Assembly (NCBI RefSeq): GCF_039621855.1
Contig: NZ_CP155071.1
Span: 2,728,001 to 2,792,000 of the forward strand
Direction: 5' to 3'
Origin: Erwinia sp. HDF1-3R
GTDB taxonomy: Bacteria > Pseudomonadota > Gammaproteobacteria > Enterobacterales > Enterobacteriaceae
Length of the DNA stretch: 64,000 nt
Numbering within the stretch: position 1 is the first letter of the stretch; each line of letters begins with the position of its first letter. The translations under genes and the position numbers were made by a program. Below the pieces are notes generated by a model, which saw only the letters and a program-made list of their open reading frames with translations, made no database searches and had not been told where the DNA came from. Positions 31,027-38,962 of this stretch are shown here, in pieces.

Positions 31027-32175
31027 ATGACATCCAGTTTTAATGAACGGATCGATCGCCGTCACAGCGATAGTGAAAAATGGCACAAATACGGGAACCA
31101 GGACATCCTTCCCCTGTGGGTGGCCGATACGGATTTCCGATCGCCAGAATGTGTGATTAACGCGTTGAAACAGCGTGTTGAACACGGCATCTTCGGGTAC
31201 GGCATTACGCCGCCTGAACTGATTGATTTGGTTATTGCCCGCATGGCAGAACGCTACCAGTGGAAAATAGAGTCGGACTGGCTGGTTTTCCTGCCAGGAG
31301 TGATCAGTGGCCTTAATCTTTCGGTCCGCGCCTTTACCGAGTCCCATCAGGGGACCATCGCGCCGACGCCTGTTTACCCGCCTTTTCGCTCAGCGGCAAA
31401 ACTGGCAAACCGTACGCAGCTCAATGCGCAGCTGCGTCTGGAAAATCAGCGCTGGGTAATGGACTTGCTGGCGCTTGAAATGCAGATGACCGGCAACGAA
31501 AAATTACTGATGCTCTGTAATCCTCAGAATCCGGGCGGCACCGTTTACCGACGTGAAGAGCTGGAGAGCCAGCTGCGCTTCGCTCAGCGCCACGATCTGA
31601 TTGTCTGCTCGGATGAGATCCACTGCGATCTCATTCTGGAGCCGGGTCTGAAGCACATCCCTTTTGCCAGCCTCAGTGAAGACGCCGCGCAGCGCTCGGT
31701 TACGCTAATGTCTCCCTCGAAAACCTTCAATATTGCCGGTCTGGGCGCATCGCTGGCGATCATTCCTAATCCTGAACTGCGCAGGCGCTTCATGCAGCAG
31801 CGAAAAGGCGTCGTACCGCCCGTGGATATTCTTGCCTACGTAGCCGCCACCGCCGCCTGGCGCGATGGACAGCCCTGGCTTGATAAGCAGCTGGCCTATT
31901 TGCGTGGAACGCGCGATCTGCTAACGGCAGAGATTAACGCCATGTCGGGTCTGACGCTGTCTGCGCCGGAAGCCACCTATCTGGCGTGGATCGATGCCAG
32001 TCAGTTAAATGTGGCCAGCCCCGCGCTCTTCTTCGAGCGTCACGGGCTGGGATTCTCGCCGGGGCGCGATTTTGGTGATGATGCCTTTGTTCGTTTCAAC
32101 TTCGGCTGCCCGCGGGATATGATTAACGAAGCCCTGAAACGCATGAAAAACGCGGTCAGTCTAATGAATCGCTAG
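31027..32175 (+). CDS. MalY/PatB-family PLP-dependent aminotransferase or C-S lyase
   Basis: 382 residues of fold type I. WVADTDFRSPE at the N-terminus is typical of the MalY/PatB branch; LMLCNPQNPGGTVY, SDEIHCDL (195-202) and the PLP-lysine motif SPSKTFNI (Lys232) are intact. Family members are cystathionine beta-lyases, some with a regulatory role (MalY). Substrate is not readable. It is inserted between cutC and yecM, divergent from cutC, and is a lineage-specific addition relative to E. coli. Confidence 0.85.
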   Translation: MTSSFNERIDRRHSDSEKWHKYGNQDILPLWVADTDFRSPECVINALKQRVEHGIFGYGITPPELIDLVIARMAERYQWKIESDWLVFLPGVISGLNLSVRAFTESHQGTIAPTPVYPPFRSAAKLANRTQLNAQLRLENQRWVMDLLALEMQMTGNEKLLMLCNPQNPGGTVYRREELESQLRFAQRHDLIVCSDEIHCDLILEPGLKHIPFASLSEDAAQRSVTLMSPSKTFNIAGLGASLAIIPNPELRRRFMQQRKGVVPPVDILAYVAATAAWRDGQPWLDKQLAYLRGTRDLLTAEINAMSGLTLSAPEATYLAWIDASQLNVASPALFFERHGLGFSPGRDFGDDAFVRFNFGCPRDMINEALKRMKNAVSLMNR

Positions 32176-32178
32176 GGC

Positions 32179-32739
32179 TTACGCCCCTTCGCTTTCCACT
32201 ATTTCCTTCAGGCTCCAGGGATGGAACTTGATGGTGATACTGCCATTCGACACGGCAAGAGTGGGATTGGGCAGCCGTTCACCTTCCCCCGCCGGTGCGC
32301 TATTTTTTATTGTCACCCCGGGCTGCACCAGTCCGGTATCAGATAACAGCGCCAGCGCGCGGTTGCCCAGCTCGCTTTCTTTACCACGCAATACGACCTC
32401 AATATGCTCCCAGCCTTCATGTCGGTAGAGCCGATTGCCGGGCCAGGGAAGCTCGATCAGGGTGATCGCCCAGGGGCCCACCGTCAGCCCTTCCGTCAGT
32501 TCAAAAAGGGCAACGGGGCGACCATTAATATTTTTTTCTGAAAATAGCGTGCCGTGCTGTAAAAAACCTTTTTTCCACCGTTCCGCCGTCGTAATCTGGT
32601 TACAGCGCACGGCAATATGATCAATTTCAAGATCGGCCAGTCTTAAACCCAGACTTTCTGAAAATTCATCCAGCGAAGTCAAGAAACGCGGCAGATCATT
32701 GATAAGGTCGGTTAACTCTTCTGCAATTGGGCCTGTCAA
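32179..32739 (-). CDS. yecM: VOC-fold protein YecM
   Basis: 186 residues. Family blocks: DHIAVRCNQITTAERWKKGF, NGRPVALFELTEGL, ELPWPGNRLYRHEGWEHIEVV and RLPNPTLAVSNGSITIKFHPWSL. The fold is that of vicinal oxygen chelate metalloenzymes; the reaction is unknown. The start appears to be a TTG preceded by GGGGGAG; no in-frame ATG fits as well. It ends 3 bases from the convergent MalY-like gene. Confidence 0.88.
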   Translation of the reverse strand: MTGPIAEELTDLINDLPRFLTSLDEFSESLGLRLADLEIDHIAVRCNQITTAERWKKGFLQHGTLFSEKNINGRPVALFELTEGLTVGPWAITLIELPWPGNRLYRHEGWEHIEVVLRGKESELGNRALALLSDTGLVQPGVTIKNSAPAGEGERLPNPTLAVSNGSITIKFHPWSLKEIVESEGA

Positions 32740-33048
32740 TGGCTCCCCCTTCGATACTTAAGTTAAATTACTGATTTTTTTCAACGCCAGCGCCCGTATC
32801 GGACCAGTTAAACTCTTTATTTATCCAATTTCATGCTGAGAAGATGATATATAAGCCATTCTTCACTCAATTATACCCAGCTTATGCTGGTTCAGTACCA
32901 GTTTTTGTTTTAGATAGTTATACTTAACTATATGTTTTCATTTAGTTAATTTACAAAAATGCGACTTTTCTTAATTCCTGAGCGGCATCTTCCAGGCTAT
33001 TCTTATTTGAGACAGATTGATCGTGACTCTCACTCAAGGAATAACCCT

Positions 33049-33177
33049 ATGCTTATGTTGCTACTTGTCATCGTGCTGATTGCGATGATGGGATTTGCGC
33101 TGGTACGCCACTGGAAGGTACGGAATAATAAAAACACTATTTCCAGCCCGCACCGCACCCACCGTCGTCGTCCATAG
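33049..33177 (+). CDS. Possible small single-pass membrane protein
   Basis: 42 residues: a strongly hydrophobic stretch (residues 2-18, MLMLLLVIVLIAMMGFAL) then a basic hydrophilic tail rich in His and Arg. AAGGA lies 9 bases before the ATG. The layout matches bacterial small inner-membrane proteins. It lies in the 640-base gap between yecM and argS; the rest of that gap (32740-33048, AT-rich, and 33178-33379) shows no other gene to me. I do not recognise the protein. Confidence 0.45.
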   Translation: MLMLLLVIVLIAMMGFALVRHWKVRNNKNTISSPHRTHRRRP

Positions 33178-33379
33178 CGATTTCCCGAGGGGGGACAGCC
33201 CATACTGTCCCCCTCTCATCGCAGTGGCAGCTCCACTGCTCACATCGGTAAAAATGCCCGGGTTTGCCGTCATTTGCGACCAGCTTCATGGATAACTCCC
33301 TCCGAAATGCAGTATACTTCCCCCCTTATTTTTTTGCGCCCCGGCGCGCGGGTCATATCAGCATAATTAGGGTAATTCG

Positions 33380-35110
33380 GTGAATATTCAGGCTCTTCTC
33401 TCAGAAAAAGTCAGTCAGGCGATGATCGCCGCAGGTGCTCCAGGCGACTGCGAGCCACAGGTGCGTCAATCCGCCAGAGCACAGTTCGGTGCTTACCAGG
33501 CCAACGGCATCATGGCCGTGGCAAAAAAGATGGGCAAGGTGCCCCGACAGCTGGCAGAAGACGTCATTAAACATCTCGATCTGGCGGGCATCGCCAGCAA
33601 AGTTGAGATTGCCGGCCCTGGCTTTATTAACCTTTTTCTCGATTCTGCCTGGCTGTCAACGCAGATCGATAGCGCCATTGCCGCTCCCCGCCTGGGCGTA
33701 ACGCCGGTTGAGCCACAGACCATCGTTATCGACTATTCCGCGCCTAACGTGGCAAAAGAGATGCATGTGGGTCACGTACGTTCCACCATTATTGGTGACG
33801 CGGCGGCGCGTACGCTCTCCTTCCTGGGGCATAAGGTTATTCGTGCTAATCACGTTGGTGACTGGGGAACGCAGTTTGGCATGCTGATTGCCTTCCTGGA
33901 AAAACAGCAGAATGAGCAGCACGGCGAAATGGCACTGGCCGACCTTGAAGGCTTCTACCGCGAGGCCAAACGCACTTATGATGAAGATCCCGCCTTCGCC
34001 GAACGTGCTCGTGGCTATGTGGTGAAGCTTCAGGGCGGTGACGAATACTGTCGCACGATGTGGAAAAAGCTGGTCGACATCACCATGACGCAGAATCAGT
34101 CCATTTACGATCGGATGAACGTCACCCTGACGCGCAACGATGTGATGGGTGAGAGCCTTTATAACGATATGCTGCCCGGCATCGTTGCCGATCTGAAAGC
34201 AAAAGGTCTGGCCGTTGAAAGTGAAGGCGCCACCGTGGTCTTCCTGGATGAGTATAAAAATAAAGATGGCGACCCGATGGGCGTTATTATCCAGAAAAAA
34301 GACGGGGGCTATCTTTACACCACCACCGATATTGCCTGCGCTAAATATCGCTACGAAACGCTGAAGGCCGACCGCGTTATTTACTATATTGACTCCCGTC
34401 AGCACCAGCATCTGATGCAGGCATGGACCATTGTGCGTAAGGCAGGCTACGTGCCTGAGTCGGTGCCGCTGGAACATCATGCGTTCGGTATGATGCTGGG
34501 CAAAGACGGCAAGCCCTTCAAAACCCGTGCGGGCGGCACCATTAAGCTTTCCGACCTGCTGGACGAAGCCGTTGAGCGTGCCACCCGTCTGGTCAGTGAA
34601 AAGAATCCGGATATGCCTGCCGAACAGCTTCGCGCACTGGCAAACAGCGTCGGTATCGGAGCCATTAAGTATGCCGACTTATCGAAAAGCCGTACCACCG
34701 ACTATATTTTTGACTGGGATAATATGCTCGCCTTTGAGGGCAATACCGCGCCCTATATGCAGTATGCCTACAGCCGGGTGCTGTCGGTATTCCGCAAGGC
34801 CGGCATCGGGGAAAGCGAGATAACCGGTCAGACGGTTATTCGTGAAGAGCGTGAGTCTGCCCTGGCCGTTCGCCTGTTGCAGTTTGACGAAACTATTACT
34901 CAGGTGGCCCGAGACGGTACGCCGCACGTGATGTGCGCCTATCTGTATGATCTGGCCGGGCTGTTCTCAGGATTTTACGAGCACTGCCCGATTCTGACCG
35001 CTGATGATGAAGCGACGAAGCAGAGCCGCCTGAAGCTGGCGCTGCTGACGGCGAAAACGCTTAAGTTAGGTCTGGATACGCTGGGTATCGATACGGTAGA
35101 GAGAATGTAG
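33380..35110 (+). CDS. argS: Arginyl-tRNA synthetase
   Basis: 576 residues, class I synthetase. N-terminal additional domain ([15 protein letters not shown]), HIGH-type motif MHVGHVRST, and the ArgS-specific [17 protein letters not shown] in place of a canonical KMSKS. C-terminal DALR anticodon domain ends IDTVERM. The start is a GTG, with GGGTAA upstream. Charges tRNA-Arg. Confidence 0.96.
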   Translation: MNIQALLSEKVSQAMIAAGAPGDCEPQVRQSARAQFGAYQANGIMAVAKKMGKVPRQLAEDVIKHLDLAGIASKVEIAGPGFINLFLDSAWLSTQIDSAIAAPRLGVTPVEPQTIVIDYSAPNVAKEMHVGHVRSTIIGDAAARTLSFLGHKVIRANHVGDWGTQFGMLIAFLEKQQNEQHGEMALADLEGFYREAKRTYDEDPAFAERARGYVVKLQGGDEYCRTMWKKLVDITMTQNQSIYDRMNVTLTRNDVMGESLYNDMLPGIVADLKAKGLAVESEGATVVFLDEYKNKDGDPMGVIIQKKDGGYLYTTTDIACAKYRYETLKADRVIYYIDSRQHQHLMQAWTIVRKAGYVPESVPLEHHAFGMMLGKDGKPFKTRAGGTIKLSDLLDEAVERATRLVSEKNPDMPAEQLRALANSVGIGAIKYADLSKSRTTDYIFDWDNMLAFEGNTAPYMQYAYSRVLSVFRKAGIGESEITGQTVIREERESALAVRLLQFDETITQVARDGTPHVMCAYLYDLAGLFSGFYEHCPILTADDEATKQSRLKLALLTAKTLKLGLDTLGIDTVERM

Positions 35111-35117
35111 CATTCCC

Positions 35118-35157
35118 CCAACGGTCAGGGTGCGGCGATACGCGCCCTGCCGTTTTC
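35118..35157 (+). terminator. Probable terminator after argS
   Basis: AACGGTCAGGGTGCG pairs with CGCGCCCTGCCGTT (one bulge and one mismatch), followed by TTCC. It begins about 10 bases past the argS stop. The U-tract is short. Confidence 0.5.
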
Positions 35158-35202
35158 CTGTTGAAAGACGATTATGTAGTCAGGTTACAGGCCCCCATTA
35201 GA

Positions 35203-38046
35203 TCAGCCCCCTGATGACTTCATATATTTTGAAATTGGAAATTCCAAATTCCCCCTTCCATGTTCAATCTTCACTTCAGCTTCGGATGATTTTGTATACT
35301 TAACCCGTCCATACTGTTGACGACTGATATTTAATGCAGCCAACGCCCCCCTGAATTGATCGCCTGCATCAGGATGACGCGTCGTTTTTAACAGGCCCAT
35401 ATCATTGTCACCCTGAGCATCAAAACCTGTCGCGTATGCTTCAGGATCCGTCAGTTTCCCCAGAAGTCCAACTGTCGGGTTGTAATTTTCGACAAAACCG
35501 CTGTAGCAGGCGTATAAAGAAACGGCTTTAACCGTCGTATGACTTTCCAACGCATCTATAGCCGCTTTATCAAGAAGTTCCACAGGGTTCTGAGAAAGAA
35601 TAATAACACTTTGATGCCCTCTTTTGGGGCTGATTGCTCCATGATAGTCGATAATGACTTTATCAATATTTTTTAGCGTTTTTTTCCCTATACTGTTCCA
35701 TGTATCAGTAAATTCTTTAACCCCCGAGACATATGCCCCCTTTACATCGTGTCCCTTATGCATCAAATAACTCATTTTTTTCTTCGAAAATTCGTGGGTT
35801 GCATAGGCTTCTGAGCCAGGAAAAGAGGAGTATGGATCGGGTTTAGCACTGATATAGAGAATATTATGCCTGGGCTTATTCTCTGCGCGCGCTGTCGCCA
35901 CCTTCTCTTTGATATTGAATGGCAAATCAACTTTGGCGGGTGCATAAAGTGTTTTTAGCTCATCAGCGTTTTCTTTCTCCCAGGGATCATCAGGACTTAA
36001 CCCTGCTACATCCTTTAATCTGACTGGATTGTTCCTGACCATACAGAACAGGTTCTGCCCATCAATTGTTCCTGCCGGGTCAGCACTCAGCCATCTACCC
36101 ACCCAACTCTGGTAATAACGGTAACCGTAATAATATAGTCCCGTCGCATCCCGCTCTTTGCCCGAGTATCGCCGGGTTTTATAGCCGGCCTCCACCTGAC
36201 TCCGGGCCGCCCACGCCGCTGTTCCACCAAAGGGGTAATACTCTTCAATGCTGATAAGCTTACCCTCGCTATCCACTTCCAGCCCGCTGCTGCCAATCAG
36301 ATTGTCATAGCTGTAACGTAGCTGATAGTTATCAATATCCGACGGTAAGCCAATGGCCCAGTAGAGCACGCGCACCTGAGCACGTCCGGCGTCCCCCACC
36401 CTCACCGTATGCAGGTCTTCTTTTAGCCTGTCCCCCTGATAAGTGGCGCGGAGTTCCAGTCCCGGCAAATACAGTGTGTGCTGCGTCTGGCTGCTGCTGC
36501 CATTCATCCTGGTGCTGATCTTGCTGATACGCATCCCGTCACTACCGTAACGGTATCGCTCATGATCGAAAGTGGTCTCCTCACGCATTACTGCCGTGAC
36601 CCGTTGCAACTCCCCACGCATATTCCAGTGCAGGTCTTGACCCAACAGCAGCTGTAACTGATGTCCGCCAGCGTCAAAAAAATCGTCAACCTGATTGATA
36701 TCTCTGCTCAGGGAACTGAGCACCGCGCGATTACTCTGGGAAGATACCGTAATGTCGGTGGTAAAACTGTTGCCTGTCGCGGGCGCGCTATGGCGGATTT
36801 GACAGAGATTATCACCCCGGTCATAGCGCCAGTAACGCGTGTATTGGGTATAAATATTGTCATCGGAGGGGAGCGGGATAAACGGAGCAGGGATCTGACG
36901 ATACTGCTGGCTAATAGCGGCTATTTCACGTCCGGTCGCCTCAACCAACTGATACAAACTGTCATAAAGATAGTTATTTTGCGGCACGACCTTCTGATTG
37001 CGCCAGAACCGGGTCGCTTCTGCATCATTGGTTACCTGTACCACGTTGCCCACCGGATCATAGGTATAGCGCAGGTCCTGTAGCAGGCTGGCACCGCTGG
37101 CATGCCCGACCGGACGTTCGGTTTTAATGCCGGTCAATCGCTGGCTTTCCCTCTCGTAAGTGTAGGTGGTCACCACACCGTTGCCGTGAACTTCCCGCAA
37201 TTTCTGGCCCGCAGCCGACCAGGTCAGGGAAGCCACGATAATCTGTTCACTTCCTCCCCGCAGCGTCAGCCAGCTTTCATGCAGCTGTCCGGCAATATCA
37301 TACGCCATACGCTGCTGGTTACCGGTCGCATCTGTGGTCATCAATGTTGCCCCGGTGGTATCGGCCCTACTCCGCGTAATGTAGACCTCCGGAACCAGCA
37401 GGTCCTGCCAGGCCACCTCGTCCCTGTCCTGCCAGTCAGCATCGACCCCCTCCCTTAATACCCGACGGCTCACCGAAAGCGGGATACCTGTTAGTGCGAG
37501 ACTATCGATCTGACTGAGTCCCGCGGGGTCGTAGTGAGACACGCACTGACCCATCAGATTCATATCTTTCCCAGCTGATACGTTGCTGGCCCAGATAAAT
37601 CGCTCCGTGATACGGGCGGCCTCTCCCGTAGCCTTCTCACTAATGCTGAGAAGGCGACCGGGCAGGTTGTCCTCTTCATACTGGAAGGTTCGGGTGCTGC
37701 CAGAGGCCGAGATACTCAGAACCGGGCGACCAGCAATGTCGTTTAGATTGAGGGTGATACCCGCATCCACGCTGTCGGTGCGCAGAGCATCACCCGTTAG
37801 GAGGGACAGATAGCTGAAATTAGGCCTGACCCTGATGTCCCCCTGCTGCAGATCAAACAAACGTGGATCGATACTGTGCATAAGGTGTCCACGCGCATTG
37901 AAATGGTGGCGGGTGATACGCTCATCGGTCACTGTGAGTGAGTCCTGGTGACGGTGGTAGCGCAATGTACGTACCACCCGTCCCCGATTGTCCATTACTG
38001 TGACCTCCGGGGTATTGTGATATAAAGCATTGTCCGGGTACCGCAT
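35203..38046 (-). CDS. Orphan TcC/TccC-like Rhs toxin with candidate caspase-like C-terminal domain
   Basis: 947 residues. The N-terminus (PEVTVMDNRGRVVRTLRYHRH, residues 14-33) and the core are those of toxin-complex C proteins. Rhs/YD repeats form the shell, and the Rhs-associated core (EYYPFGGTAAWAARSQ, about 602-617; RYSGKERDATGLYYYGYRYY, 626-645; DPAGTIDGQNLF, 656-667) holds the Asp residues of the self-cleavage site. From about residue 684 the protein is variable and AT-rich. This part holds VIIDYHG (His802) and LYACYSG (Cys847), a pairing like clan CD (caspase-like) peptidases. The ATG has GGAGG upstream. Length matches TccC; no TcA or TcB gene is present in the window. It is inserted between argS and flhE, which are adjacent in E. 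coli. Confidence 0.88.
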   Translation of the reverse strand: MRYPDNALYHNTPEVTVMDNRGRVVRTLRYHRHQDSLTVTDERITRHHFNARGHLMHSIDPRLFDLQQGDIRVRPNFSYLSLLTGDALRTDSVDAGITLNLNDIAGRPVLSISASGSTRTFQYEEDNLPGRLLSISEKATGEAARITERFIWASNVSAGKDMNLMGQCVSHYDPAGLSQIDSLALTGIPLSVSRRVLREGVDADWQDRDEVAWQDLLVPEVYITRSRADTTGATLMTTDATGNQQRMAYDIAGQLHESWLTLRGGSEQIIVASLTWSAAGQKLREVHGNGVVTTYTYERESQRLTGIKTERPVGHASGASLLQDLRYTYDPVGNVVQVTNDAEATRFWRNQKVVPQNNYLYDSLYQLVEATGREIAAISQQYRQIPAPFIPLPSDDNIYTQYTRYWRYDRGDNLCQIRHSAPATGNSFTTDITVSSQSNRAVLSSLSRDINQVDDFFDAGGHQLQLLLGQDLHWNMRGELQRVTAVMREETTFDHERYRYGSDGMRISKISTRMNGSSSQTQHTLYLPGLELRATYQGDRLKEDLHTVRVGDAGRAQVRVLYWAIGLPSDIDNYQLRYSYDNLIGSSGLEVDSEGKLISIEEYYPFGGTAAWAARSQVEAGYKTRRYSGKERDATGLYYYGYRYYQSWVGRWLSADPAGTIDGQNLFCMVRNNPVRLKDVAGLSPDDPWEKENADELKTLYAPAKVDLPFNIKEKVATARAENKPRHNILYISAKPDPYSSFPGSEAYATHEFSKKKMSYLMHKGHDVKGAYVSGVKEFTDTWNSIGKKTLKNIDKVIIDYHGAISPKRGHQSVIILSQNPVELLDKAAIDALESHTTVKAVSLYACYSGFVENYNPTVGLLGKLTDPEAYATGFDAQGDNDMGLLKTTRHPDAGDQFRGALAALNISRQQYGRVKYTKSSEAEVKIEHGRGNLEFPISKYMKSSGG

Positions 38047-38076
38047 GGGCAGCCTCCAGGCTGAGTTAAGAATAAT

Positions 38077-38108
38077 TAGATGAATAGATGAATAGATGAA
38101 TAGATGAA
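38077..38108. repeat. Simple sequence repeat, 4 x 8 bases
   Basis: TAGATGAA repeats four times, 31 to 62 bases upstream of the TcC-like start, in the likely promoter or leader. The remaining gap to flhE (38109-38443) shows no gene. The unit length is not a multiple of 3, but the repeat lies outside the coding frame, so any effect would be on spacing. Confidence 0.95.
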
Positions 38109-38443
38109 GGTATTAGGGTATGAGAATAAGGGGATTAAACAGCGCGCTTATTTGGGTCTGTCATTGCAATAACAGTATAAAGAGATAATGAGAAGCCTGG
38201 GTGCCAGAAATTCGGCCTGGATGCCTACAGGTGAAGGGTAACATTGATAACGCAGGACCAAATCCGGCAGGAGAAAGGGACTGTTGCCAGGGAAGCTATC
38301 CGCAAGCGGGCGGGACGTAACTGCAAACCGTCACAATATTACTGTAGTGAGTATGGCTTGAAAATTACGATCCCTGTGCGTTAGCCAAGTATAAATGTGG
38401 TTTATTACTCGCGTAATCTGCCTGTTATGTCGCGTATTAAAAC

Positions 38444-38878
38444 TTAACGGTAGTTCACCATCACTTCATTACTCAGTACCCGCAGGGGCTGATTCATCCT
38501 GCCCTTTCCCACTACGCCGTAAACAAAATGCAGGCTTTCTGACGCGCTGACGTTGGTCAGCCCCTTCGTGGTGCCGCTTGCGCCGTCAATGGCGACGCAG
38601 CGGCTCTCCGCACAAAGATGCACCCGCAGATCGCCCGGCGCCGGGCCGGTGAGCACATAGCGCCACTCGACCTCGGTCATCACTCCGCTAACCGGCTCCG
38701 GCGACGTTAATGCAGGCGAGGCCGCCTGCATACCGCGATTGATCATGCCGGGTCCGGCGCTGCTCGCCTGCCAGGCGCCCGCCGCCTGCGTGATGCACGG
38801 CAGAAGCAGCAGCCCCCACAATGCCTGTTTCATTACTGCCCGCCAGGGGGCAGTGGCACGGGTCTTCGTCGGTTTCAT
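38444..38878 (-). CDS. flhE: Flagellar protein FlhE
   Basis: About 144 residues from MKPTKTRATAPWRAVMKQ. A hydrophobic signal segment (ALWGLLLLPCITQA) precedes a mature domain matching FlhE: GAWQASSAGPGM, MTEVEWRYVLTGPAPGDLRVHLC, SLHFVYGVVGKGR and the end SNEVMVNYR. FlhE is periplasmic and affects flagellar export gating. Three starts are possible: 38923 (overlaps the flhA stop), 38878 and 38833. The first two each have GGAGG 6 bases upstream because of a local duplication; 38833 gives the most compact signal peptide but has no such site. I chose 38878. Confidence 0.8.
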   Translation of the reverse strand: MKPTKTRATAPWRAVMKQALWGLLLLPCITQAAGAWQASSAGPGMINRGMQAASPALTSPEPVSGVMTEVEWRYVLTGPAPGDLRVHLCAESRCVAIDGASGTTKGLTNVSASESLHFVYGVVGKGRMNQPLRVLSNEVMVNYR

Positions 38879-38962
38879 CAGTGGCCTCCGATGGCTGGGG
38901 TCATGCGCATCTGTCAGTTTCATCAGTGGCCTCCAATGGTTGAGGTCATGCGCATCTGGCGG
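38873..38962. repeat. 45-base tandem duplication at the flhA/flhE junction
   Basis: Bases 38873-38917 and 38918-38962 agree at 40 of 45 positions. The unit carries the last codons of flhA, its TGA and the GGAGGCCACTGATGAAA initiation region of flhE. The flhA-distal copy is now read in another frame as the N-terminal extension of flhE. Confidence 0.9.

Noticed and set aside
35203-38046. Complete Rhs polymorphic toxin system with immunity gene and VgrG
   Set aside because: No small downstream immunity frame, VgrG, PAAR or type VI gene is adjacent, and the N-terminus is of TcC rather than type VI Rhs type.
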